From Prorocentrum cordatum (Eukaryota > Sar > Dinophyceae > Prorocentrales > Prorocentraceae), in NCBI GenBank assembly GCA_963575745.1, contig CAUYUJ010008069.1, forward strand, positions 179,501-243,500: a DNA stretch of 64,000 nucleotides, written 5' to 3'. The position numbers were made by a program, and so were the translations under genes. Under the pieces are notes generated by a model, which worked only from the letters and a program-made list of their open reading frames with translations, did no database searches and was not told the origin of the DNA. Within the stretch, counting starts at the first letter, position 1; every line of letters begins with the position of its first letter. Of the stretch, positions 22,043 to 30,884 are shown piece after piece.

Positions 22043-23890
22043 CCGACCATCCTGTGGTGTTGGGTTTTCGTTTTGAACAGACGGTGGCCCGCGTCTCCTC
22101 TCCTCTCCTCCTCCTCCCCCTCCTCCCTCCTCCCTCCTCCATTTCGGCACACCCCTCACACGTTTCGTGGCCCCATATGGGAACTCCACCGAAGGTCCCA
22201 GTGGGTGTGCCCGCATGCGTCCCGCACACACATTTCGGCACACCCCTCACACGTTTCGTGGCCCCACAGGGAGCCCCACCGAAGGTCCCAGTGGGTGTGC
22301 CCGCATGCGTCCCGCACACCCATGTCGGCACACCCCTCACACGTTTCGTGGCCCCATAGAAAGTTCCACCGAAGGTCCCAGTGGGTGTGCCCGCATGCGT
22401 CCCGCACACCCATGTCGGCACACTCCTCACGCGCTTCGTGGCCCCATAGAGAGCTCCACCGAAGGTCCCAGTGGGTGTGCCCGCATGCGTCCCGCGCACC
22501 CATTTCGGCACACCCCTCACACGTTTCGTGGCCCCATAGGGAGCTCCACCGAAGGTCCCAGTGGGTGTGCCCGCATGCGTCCCGCACACACATGTCGGCA
22601 CACCCCTCACACGCTTCGCGGCCCCCTTATGGAGCTCCACCGAAGGTCCCAGCGGGTCTCCCCGCATGCGTCCCGCACACCCATTTCGGCACACCCCTCG
22701 CACGTTTCGTGGCCCCATAGGGAGCTCCGCCGAAGGTCCGAGTGGGTGTGCCCGCATGCGCCCCGCACACCCATTTCGGCACACCCCTCACACGTTTGCG
22801 TGGCCCCATAGGGAGCTCCACCGAAGGTCCCAGTGGGTGTGCCCGCATGCATCCCGCACACCCATGTCGGCACACCCCTCACACGTTTCGTGGCCCCATA
22901 GGGAGCTCCACCGAAGGTCCCAGTGGGTGTGCCCGCATGCGTCCCGCACACCAATTTCGGCACACCCCTCACACGTTTCGTGGCCCCGTAGGGAGCTCCA
23001 CCGAAGGCCCCAGCGGGTGTGCCCGCATGCGTCCCGCACACCAATTTCGGCACACCCCTCGCTCGCTTCGTGGCCCCATACGGAGCTCCACCGAAGGTCC
23101 GAGTGGGTGTGCCCGCATTCGTCCCGCACACCCATTTCAGCAGACCCTTCGCGCGTTTCGTGGCCCCTATAGGGAGATCCACCGAAGGTCCCAGTGGGTG
23201 TGTCCGCATGCGTTTCCCCCACCCAGTGCACCTCCGTCGGAGGCCGTCGGAGTTCCGCGCCTCGCTCGCGCGTCGTCGCTCTGCCCAGCGGCAGGAGCCT
23301 TGCCCGCTATCAGCCAGCCAGCTAGCTCTCTTTGCTGCGCGCAGCGGACGACCCGCGCGCGTCGCTGGGACCCCCCCGGGGCGACCTGCGCGCGTCGCTG
23401 GGACTCCGCGCTGCGCTGCGCCCGCAGCCTTGGACTTTTGAGTGCGCGGGCAAAGAGGGGGTAAAAGAAGGGGAGGAAGCGGGCGCGATCCTCGCGGTGG
23501 CGTCGCGGCGCGCGGGCGATGCCGTCGGGGAGTCCCGGGGAAGCTCCTTGCGGCGGCCACGCCCAGCGTCACGAGTATTCAGAGGCAGTCATTCTCAAAC
23601 TATTGTCATTCATATTCAAGTGCACCACGCTTTGTCATACTCGCATTCATGCACGTAGACTCGCTCGCACGCAGATTCCTTCACAGTCAGACGCACTCGC
23701 GCTCAGATTCACTCGCGCTCAGTCTCCCTACGTACTCAGATCAATCGTTTTCGTTCGCGTTGTGTACCACGCCACTCATTTCGGAACACCCCTAGCACGG
23801 TTCGTTGCCTCATAAGGATCGCCACCGAAACGGGGGATCGCAATTGCGGTGCTCACACCTGCATATGTTTGGGTCCTTCGTCCGGCTATT
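22030..23890 (+). mobile_element. Family-A element in the gene, forward orientation
   Basis: The head at 22,037-22,135 (TTTTTCCCGACCATCCTGTG, GTGTTGG, TCGTTTTGAACAGACGGTGG, then CTCCTC-rich) leads into twelve copies of a 90-bp unit. TTCGTGG recurs near 22,164, 22,255, 22,345 and so on to 23,157. The spacer is GTGTGCCCGCATGCG...CACACCCATTTCGGCACACC. Bases 23,221-23,775 are unrelated and include duplicated GCGCGTCGCTGGGAC and a run of ACTCGC(G)CTCAGATTC repeats. One degenerate unit and the tail (GGGGGATCGCAATTGCGGTG, CTCACACCTGC) follow to about 23,870. It separates coding blocks GDWQF and FCQAFYFAQWN, which would normally be adjacent. Confidence 0.8.
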
Positions 23891-24660
23891 TGTTTTGCCA
23901 AGCGTTCTATTTTGCGCAGTGGAACTCGGCGGATGCGATGTGCCAACTTTGCAGGGCATCGAACGCGCATCGCGCAAGGGCATGGTACGACGTGGGCTCA
24001 GAAGCAGGGCGGAGGGAAACAGTATGGGCCCACGAAACATACGTGGCCCATCTGGCCTTTCATGGCCTGCCCGCGCCTGCTTTCTTCCAGCCCAACCATG
24101 GCATCACCGGTTAAAGATTGGAAAACGTGATGGTCGACATCTTGCGCGCGCTCGATTTGGGCATGACCGCTCATGCCATTGGGAGCGCGACGTTTGCATT
24201 TGCATGTTTGCGAAAGAAGTTCGGCGGAACCGCGTGCGAGGGGGGCGCAGCGAGGCTGGCCAAGTATTTCAAAGAATGGCGCGTGCAGACTGGATCCAAT
24301 TCTCGCATCAGAGAGGTTTTAACATTGCGCAGGCTCCGCGCTGACAAGGGCTGGGCAACGTTGAAGGTGCATGGCGCCGCGACGAGGCATTTGACATCAG
24401 TCGCAGCGCACGTGCTTGTCCAATTTGCAGACTTTTGATGACCCGCATTGGGGCGTTCACGATCGACCTTCTCTTGCTGCGCGTCAATTGCTCGACTGCT
24501 TTTACGAGAATGAAAACAGAAAGCTTAAACATGCGCGAGGCCGTTCAAACAGAGCTCGAGACTCTCGGCATCCAGTTCACTTCTATCTACGGCAAGCTCT
24601 CCACTTGGAGCTTTTCGAAAAAAAATATCCTGGCGAAGGGCCCAACCTTGCGCAGTTGTG
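23891..24660 (+). CDS. Transposase-like gene, block 2
   Basis: Middle coding block, in three frame segments. 23,880-24,113: FCQAFYFAQWNSADAMCQLC (a C-x2-C pair), then ETVWAHETYVAHLAFHGLP. 24,118-24,438: VMVDILRALDLGMTAHAIG, CLRKKFGG, LAKYFKEWRVQT, LTLRRLRADKGWATLKVHGA, ATRHLTSVAAHVLVQFAD. 24,416-24,657: DDPHWGVHDRPSLAARQLLD, CFYENENRKLK, LFEKKYPGEGPNLA. Order and spacing match the family. The shifts at 24,113 and 24,438 would each break the protein unless they are splice events or sequence errors, so this copy is probably a pseudogene. The block ends at the direct repeat CTTGCGC (24,647-24,653), where the inverted family-A element starts. Confidence 0.6.
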
Positions 24661-26246
24661 GGCGCCGCAATTGTGAATATCTTCTTCGGTGAAGCTTCCG
24701 ATGGGGACACGAAGGGCTGCGCTGGGTGGGGGGGGGCGCATGCGGGCGGCGCCGCTGGGGCCGTCGGTGGAGCTCCCGATGCGGCCGCGAAGCGCTGTGC
24801 CCCCCGTCAGCTTTTCCAAGCGAAACGCCTTTGGTGGAGCTTCCTATAGGGCCACGAAAGGTGTGAGTGGTGTGCCGAAATGGGCGTGCGGGGCGCATGT
24901 GGGCACACCCACTGGGATCTTCGGTGGAGCTCCCTATGGGGCCACGAAACGTGTGAGTGGTGTGCCGAAATGGGTGTGCGGGGCGCATGCGGGCACACCC
25001 ACTGGGACCTTCGGTGGAGCTCCCGATGGGGCCACGAAACGTGCGAGGGGTGTGCCGAAATGTGTGTGCGGGACGCAAGCGGGCGCACCCACTGGGACCT
25101 TCGGTGGAGCTCCGTATGGGGCCACGAAACGTGCGAGGGGTGTGCCGAAATTGGTGTGCGGGACGCATGCGGGCACACCCACTTGGGACCTTCGGTGGAG
25201 GTCCGTATGGGGCCACGAAACGTGCGAAGGGTGTGCCGAAATGTGTGTGCGGGGCGCATGCGGGCACACCCATTGGGACCTTCGGTGGAGCTCCCTATGG
25301 GGCCACGAAACGTGTGAAGGGGTGGGTGTGCGGGGCGCGTGCGGGCACGCCCTCTGGGGCCTTCGGTGGAGCTCCCTATGGGGCCACGAAGCGTGTGAGG
25401 GGTGTGCCGAAATTGGTGTGCGGGACGCATGCGGGCGCACCCGCTGAGACCTTCGGTGGAGCTGCCTATGGGGCCGCGAAACGTGAGAGGGGTGTGCCGA
25501 AATGTGTGCGTGTGCGTGCGTGGGGCGCAGGCGGGCGCGCCCACTGGGACCTTCGGCGGGGCTCCCTATGGGGCCACGAAGCGTGTGAGTGGTGTGCCGA
25601 AATGAGTGTGCGGGACGCATGCGGGCGCGCCCGCTGGGACCTTCGGTGGAGCTCCCTATGGGGCCACGAAGCGTGCGAGGGGTGTGCCGAAATGGGTGTG
25701 CGGGACGCATGCGGGCACGCCCATTGGGGCCTTCGGTGGGGCTTCCTATGGGGCCACGAAACATGTGAAGGGTGTGCCGACATGGGAATGGGGGGCGCAT
25801 GCGGGCGCACCCACTGGGACTTTCTGTGGAGCTCCCTACGGGGCCACTAAGCGTGTGAGTGGTGTGCCGAAATGGGTGCGCGGGACGCATGCGGGCACGC
25901 CCATTGGGGCCTTCGGTGGAGCTTCCTATGGGGCCACGAAGCGTATGAAGGGTGTGCCGAAATGGGTGTGCGGGGCGCATGCGGGCACGCCCACTGGGAC
26001 CTTCGGTGGAGCTCCCTATGGGGCCACGAAACGCGCGAGGGGTGTGCCGAAATTGGTGTGCGGGACGCATGCGGGCACACCCACTGGGACCTTCGGTGGA
26101 GCTCATGAAGCGTGTGAGTTGCGTGCCGAAATGGGCGTGCGGGACGCATGCGGGAGGAGAGGAGGAGAGGAGACGCGGCCCACCGTCTCTTCAAGACGAG
26201 GACCCAACACCACAGGATGGTATGGAAAAAACCCAGGGCATGGGAG
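24654..26246 (-). mobile_element. Family-A element in the gene, reverse orientation
   Basis: Reverse complement of the same design. The tail (CGCCGCAATTGTGAATATC) is at 24,658-24,690. About 16 units of mostly 90 bp run from 24,700 to 26,110, with GCCACGAA near 24,851, 24,941, 25,031, 25,121, 25,212 and so on. The head (GAGACGCGGCCCACCGTCTC, GAGGACCCAACACCACAGG, ATGGTATGGAAAAAACC) is at 26,165-26,235. Single units deviate: one is 9-10 bp short near 25,320 and one 10 bp long near 25,510. CTTGCGC at 24,647-24,653 is repeated at 26,247-26,253. Removing everything between the repeats plus one copy joins the codons in frame. Confidence 0.8.
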
Positions 26247-26475
26247 CTTGCGCCAAAGCTTCACATGTTTTCTACCACTTGGTCATGCAGTCGATGCAAT
26301 TTGGGGGCCCGGCCTATTGGTGGACATACTCGGGCGAAGAGTTGGTGGGGCGCCTGATCAGAATACCACGCGCAGTTCATCCGACCACGATTGCAGAGCC
26401 CACGCTGTGCAAATGGGCGCATTGCGTTTTCGACGAGATATCGATGGATCTCGAAGTGGGCACTTGGAGCTGATC
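26247..26475 (+). CDS. Transposase-like gene, block 3
   Basis: Last coding block: LAPKLHMF in one frame, then, after a 1-base shift at 26,263-26,270, YHLVMQSMQFGGPAYWWTYS, GEELVGRLIRIPRAVHP and EPTLCKWAHCVFDEISMD, ending at TGA 26,470-26,472. The P-K-L-H-x-F and Y-x-x-E-x-L-V-G motifs are characteristic of the family's C-terminus. The Glu in GEELVG is my candidate for the third acidic residue of a DDE triad (inference). Confidence 0.6.
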
Positions 26476-27181
26476 AAAAACAGCAGCAAAAGACATTGCC
26501 AACAAATTGAGAAAGGCCCCAAGAGGGCCGACGTGTCCCAAGAGGCCTGCAGAAGCCCCCATTCCAGTCCAGTGTGCACGGCGCTAAGGCGAGAGCCCAT
26601 CTCTTGGTCTTAAAGGTCTGTCTTGGAGGTCCGCCTTAGGTTGGGGCTGTCTTGAAGGCTATGGGCCAGGTTGAAGCGCCCTGGGCCATCGCGGTCTTCC
26701 TCCTTTAGGCGGTGGCGGAGGAGCAGGGGTGGATTTATTGTGCGTGCGCGTGTGTGCGCGTGCGTGCGCGCGTGTATTTATAAGGAGGCGAGGGAGGTTA
26801 GCTATGCTGGGTGGCGGCCGTTGCGCCAATCCCTTCCTCCTCCCCTGCTCCTCCTCGTGGCGGCCGTCTCGGGGTCTTGGCCTTGGAGCTGTCTTGGGGC
26901 GTCTTGGGATGTCCATATTCGCAGGCATGTGTCGGTCTCAAGCGGCGCTCTTTCTAGAACAGATCACGCGCGCATTGCTAGCGCGCGATGGCGAGGCGTC
27001 GCCGCGGAGGCAGACAGCAGGACAAGGCAAGCACCTCCTGGCCCCAGAGGCACGCAAAGGCACGATCTTTGCCGAGCACCTCCTAGCGCCAAAGGCACGC
27101 AGAGGCACGAGCGGCAGGGGCGGGGGGGAGCAAGGTAGCGAAGCTCGCGGGAAACAAGGGCAAGGGCAATAGCAAAGGCAA
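26476..27181. other. No firm gene; GT/GC-rich tract
   Basis: 26,735-26,785 alternates GTGCGTGCGC. 26,655-26,700 and 28,105-28,150 share a phrase like GGTTGAAGCGCCCTGGGCCATCG. 27,040-27,110 contains two copies of an AGCACCTCCTGGCCCCAGAGGCACG-like phrase. Nothing else is recognised. Confidence 0.45.
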
Positions 27182-27946
27182 GTGCAAGGACAAGGGCAAA
27201 CCACTCGACGAGCGGGCCGCCAGGCACAAGCGGCAAGGGCAAGGGCAAGGGAGAACAAGGCAGCGAAGCTCGCGGGGAGCAAGGGCAAGGGCAACGGCAA
27301 GTACAAGGTCAAGGACAAGGGCAAGGTTTTACTTTCGGAGATTTGGCAGCGAGACAGGTTACCTCTTGAGGTTATTCACGAGCTCGCGATTGAGCTCGAG
27401 CTCGAGATGAAGCGGGCGCCCCACGAGGGGGCCGGTCGAGGCCGCGCCGCTGGCGATGGACAACCATTGCCCGCCATTGAAGACGGCGGCGCTAATTCGA
27501 GGAACCCGAGCCCGAACCCGTCCACACGGGGCCCGACCCCGATCGAGGACAGCCCCACGGAGCCAGCGGCCGAGCCCGCGAGGACAGCCCCGCGGAACCC
27601 GCGGCCAAGACGCATGGAGAAGGCCCGCGCCACCGCCGAGGGCAAGGGCAAGGACACGGGCAAGGGCAAGGGCGATGACCATGGTAGCACTATCGCTCAA
27701 CAGCTGGCACATATAGCGGCCCTAGACAAATTGGACATTGAAAACAACTGGTTTAGCCTGGGCCCCACGTCCATCCCCATGCCAGCGACGTGGCGCCCCG
27801 CCAACAGGGCAATCAGGGATAGCGCCGCGACGGTGGCGCACGGCGAAGCAAGAGCGTTCATGGATGCAAACGGCATCCAACATTGGACCCAAGAAGCGGT
27901 AGAAATAGCTCGCCGAGCGGCTTTTGAGTTCACGATGCCTTGCTGA
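27182..27946 (+). CDS. Lys/Gly-rich hypothetical protein
   Basis: Open frame of about 254 codons. The N-terminal part is basic and repetitive (KLAGSKGKGNGKYKVKDKGK). A duplicate of that segment lies about 125 bp upstream (from about 27,131) in another frame, so the region grew by tandem duplication. The middle is Pro/Ser/Thr-rich. The C-terminal ~70 residues (IAALDKLDIENNWFSLGPTS, RDSAATVAHGEARAFMDANG, HWTQEAVEIARRAAFEF) look like ordinary folded protein. The listed start is not ATG and upstream sequence stays partly open, so the 5' end is undefined; it may be an exon. No family is recognised. Confidence 0.4.
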   Translation: MQGQGQTTRRAGRQAQAARARARENKAAKLAGSKGKGNGKYKVKDKGKVLLSEIWQRDRLPLEVIHELAIELELEMKRAPHEGAGRGRAAGDGQPLPAIEDGGANSRNPSPNPSTRGPTPIEDSPTEPAAEPARTAPRNPRPRRMEKARATAEGKGKDTGKGKGDDHGSTIAQQLAHIAALDKLDIENNWFSLGPTSIPMPATWRPANRAIRDSAATVAHGEARAFMDANGIQHWTQEAVEIARRAAFEFTMPC

Positions 27947-28497
27947 ATTTGGTTCGATGCACATTTGGATTTTTCTTACAGCGAGGCGCGTTTGGCGCCG
28001 CGCGCGAGGTGCTTTGGCACATTGGCGCGTTTGGCGCCACGCACGAGTTTACCAAACAAAAGAAACCTAAAACCGGTTACATTCGCGTTTTCGGCCGTTC
28101 CCTAAGGGTCATGGTCTATGTTGAAACGTCTTGGGCCATCGTGGACGCCGTCTTGGGCTAGTCCTCTCTGTGCCCTCTTGGAGCCACATTGTCCTATCCT
28201 TGTTCCCCCTTGGTGATGACGGCGATGATGATGCGCGCTGACATGCTCTTGGCCTCTTGGGGCCTTCTTTTTTTGGGGGGGAGGAGGAGGTGGTTAGTTG
28301 TTTGTTGTTGTTGTGGTCATCGTTGCTGTTGTGTTTGATGTTTTCCAATCGTTCAGAGTATGAGCGTGTGAGCAAGACCTGTCGTGCACACCTTGCTCTG
28401 GCTGACCGAGGCCCCATGTCGCCTTGAAAACCCCTTCAGAAAATGCGGCACCGCTCCGTGGGCCTGAGAAATGTCGCCCTTGTCGCCTTCAAATCCC
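27947..28497. other. No recognisable gene
   Basis: Contains two copies of a GCGCGTTTGGCGCC-type phrase (about 27,984 and 28,026), T/G-rich stretches near 28,265-28,330, and the phrase shared with 26,655 noted above. Confidence 0.5.
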
Positions 28498-29277
28498 TTA
28501 AGAAACGTCGCCTTGCAACCCCTTGGCCTCGTAGCGCTGCGCCGCGCACGTGACGGCAAAACGCCCCTTGACGTCAAGGTGCGAGCTGCGCTTCTCCAGG
28601 CGCGCTCTGTGCACCAGCCCCGCCGCGGGCGGCGCGCCAGACAAGTTCTGGCACACGTGCACGCACTTCAATGCCATGTTGCTCGCTCTCGGGCTGCCGA
28701 CCGCCTCCTCGGTGAGCTTCAAGACCTTCTTCCTGCGCTCCTCTCGGATGACGTCGGACTCTCGGGTGACGTCGGCGTTGCGCTTCTGGCCGTTCGCTGG
28801 CGGCTGCTGGCCGACCTCTGGCGGCTGCCGGTCGTTCCCCGGCGGCTGCCGGCCGCCCCCTGGCGGCTGCGGGCCGACTTCCAGCTTCAACGTCGATGGC
28901 GACCTCGCCGCTGGAGGCGGCGACTGCTGGCCGACCACTAGCTTCATCGCCGCTGGCGACCTCGCATCTTGCTGCATCGCCGCTGGTTCCTTGTAAGCAG
29001 TTAAGTAGATGCCGCTGCGGGGTTCGACCGTTGCCGCTGCCGAGTGCGACGCTGCCGGGGGCGGCGCGCCCTCGGCAGCGATGTCGACGACGTCTTTTTT
29101 CTCCTTGAGCTTGCCGAGCCAAGGGGTAGTCGGGAGCGCGTGGTTATTCTTATTCTTCTTCTCGGTGCCGACGGCTTCCTCGCGGTTGGAAGTCGGGGCG
29201 CGGACTCCCGTGCCTGGGAATCGTCGCCCCTTGCGTTCTCTCTTGCATTGGCTTTTCTTTTTCTTTTTAAGGGGCAC
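28498..29277 (-). CDS. Hypothetical Pro-rich protein, minus strand
   Basis: About 259 codons open on the minus strand. The N-terminus is Lys-rich, then LPTTPWLGKLKEKKDVV. A middle region has four QPP-containing repeats (GPQPPGGGRQPPGNDRQPPE and similar, about 28,790-28,880). ESDVIREERRKKVLKLTEEA and ALKCVHVCQNLSGAPPA follow. Composition is protein-like, but the first codon is GTG rather than ATG. No domain is recognised. The opposite strand is also open over much of this, so confidence is low. Confidence 0.3.
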   Translation of the reverse strand: MPLKKKKKSQCKRERKGRRFPGTGVRAPTSNREEAVGTEKKNKNNHALPTTPWLGKLKEKKDVVDIAAEGAPPPAASHSAAATVEPRSGIYLTAYKEPAAMQQDARSPAAMKLVVGQQSPPPAARSPSTLKLEVGPQPPGGGRQPPGNDRQPPEVGQQPPANGQKRNADVTRESDVIREERRKKVLKLTEEAVGSPRASNMALKCVHVCQNLSGAPPAAGLVHRARLEKRSSHLDVKGRFAVTCAAQRYEAKGLQGDVS

Positions 29278-29399
29278 ATGTCTCTACTAGGGGTTTACCA
29301 TAAACCAAACTACCATACCTAAAACTTGGAATGTGCTAACATAGCCATACCTGAAACTCGAAAACGTGAAAGGGAAATCGCGACCATTCCCTAAACCGA

Positions 29400-30385
29400 G
29401 GCGTGCCATGTAGGAAATCTGAGCACGACCCACCGACCATCACTAAAACGACGCCCAACACTACCAAACACCACAACAACCACAAGGGCACAGAGCACAA
29501 AGCCACCACCCACACCACCACCACCCACCACCCACACCACACCACACCACCAGGACCACCGCGCCAACAGCCAACACCCACGCCAAAGCTCCGCCGCCAC
29601 CCACCACACACCACACCACGCCACTGCCATCCCACCACAACCCACGCCATCCCACCGCCATCTCACCACAACAACACAACAGCACCACCCACACCCCACA
29701 CGCCCACACCCCACATCAGCACATCAGCACCATCCACACCACCCACCACCACCCACGCCACCGCCCCACCGCCATTCAACCATTCAACCTTCCACCCACG
29801 CCACCCGCCACCCCGCCACCGCCGCCGCCGCCACCCCACCACCACCCACGCCGCCACCACGACCGCCATTGCCCATGCCACAACCACCACCATCCACCAC
29901 CCACACCACCACGCGCACGGCGTACGGCGTACGCCCAGACACCCACACGCCACACACCTCACACACACACACACCACAACCAAACAAACACACACACACA
30001 CACCAGGACGACTACATACTACACCACCCACACCCAACGCCACGACCTCGCCGCCACCCACTCCACCACGCCAAGGCCCAAGGCCACCCCACCACCAGCC
30101 CCCCCCCCGCCACCCGCCACCCAACCACCACCGAATCGCGACAACCACCACCAACACCATCACCGCCCACACCACTATTCACTACCTCACTACCTACCCA
30201 AACTATCACACCAGGCACCAGGCACCAATACCACCACAACACCACCACCCACACACCCTCACACCCACACCCCGCACCACCGCGCACGCCACCAACCACC
30301 GCTCCCACCGACAGACCGTCACCCACCGGACCACCCCACCCCCACCACGCCACCACCACCACCACGACCACCGCGAAAGCAGATG
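29400..30385. repeat. CCA/CACC-rich low-complexity block
   Basis: About 1 kb of C/A-biased sequence built from CACCACC, CCACACC and CACACAC phrases. Thr/His/Pro-rich (+) and Val/Gly/Trp-rich (-) frames are artefacts. Complementary in type to the (TGG)n tracts at 53 and 59 kb, but the conserved end modules of those elements were not found here. Confidence 0.85.
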
Positions 30386-30419
30386 AGGCGAGAGAAGGGA
30401 GAAGGGCGAGAGAGCTCGC

Positions 30420-30884
30420 CGCCTCCAGGAGAGCAGGAGGAGGAGGAGGAGGAGCAGGATGAGGAGGAGGAAGGAACCCCGAGCCTCGAACCGTCGTCGT
30501 CGATCGTCGATCGTCGTCGTCGTCGTCGTACCGCCGCTGCGCGACCGTTTTGGCTCGGGGCACGCGCCCCGCGCCCTCGGGGCGCGTGCTGGGCGCGAGC
30601 CTCGCATGGGCGAGCTCGGCGAGCTCGCCGGCGAGGCTCGCCGGGCAAGGGGGGGGGGGGGGGGCGGCAGGATGGCAGGATGTAGGATGTAGGGGAGGGA
30701 AAAAGGAGAAGGACAAAGAAAAGGGGTGGGGAAAAAGGAGAAGGGGGGGAGGGGCAGGAGGCAGGAGGTAGGAGGGTAGGAGGGAGGATGGAGAGGAGGA
30801 GGAGGAGGAGGAGGAGGAGGGGGAGGAAAAGGGAGGAGGAGGAGGAGGAGGAGGAGGAGGAGGAGGAGGAGGAGGAGGAGTAGG
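30420..30884. repeat. GGA microsatellite and CGT repeats upstream of LINE
   Basis: GGA-rich runs at 30,430-30,475 and 30,790-30,880 surround a CGTCGTCGATCG patch (30,490-30,530) and a G run at about 30,648-30,663. The last run ends GGAGGAGTAGG (30,874-30,884) at the LINE boundary. Confidence 0.85.

Noticed and set aside
21858-23572. Paired long minus-strand frames over the 22 kb array
   Set aside because: Arrays with a stop-free 90-bp unit are open in every frame.
22140-26140. CRISPR-like appearance of regularly spaced repeats
   Set aside because: The whole 90-bp unit is repeated, with no unique spacers between repeats, no leader and no cas genes, and the setting is eukaryotic.
29403-30386. 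327-codon Thr/His/Pro ORF
   Set aside because: CCA/CACC low-complexity DNA without start context or domains.
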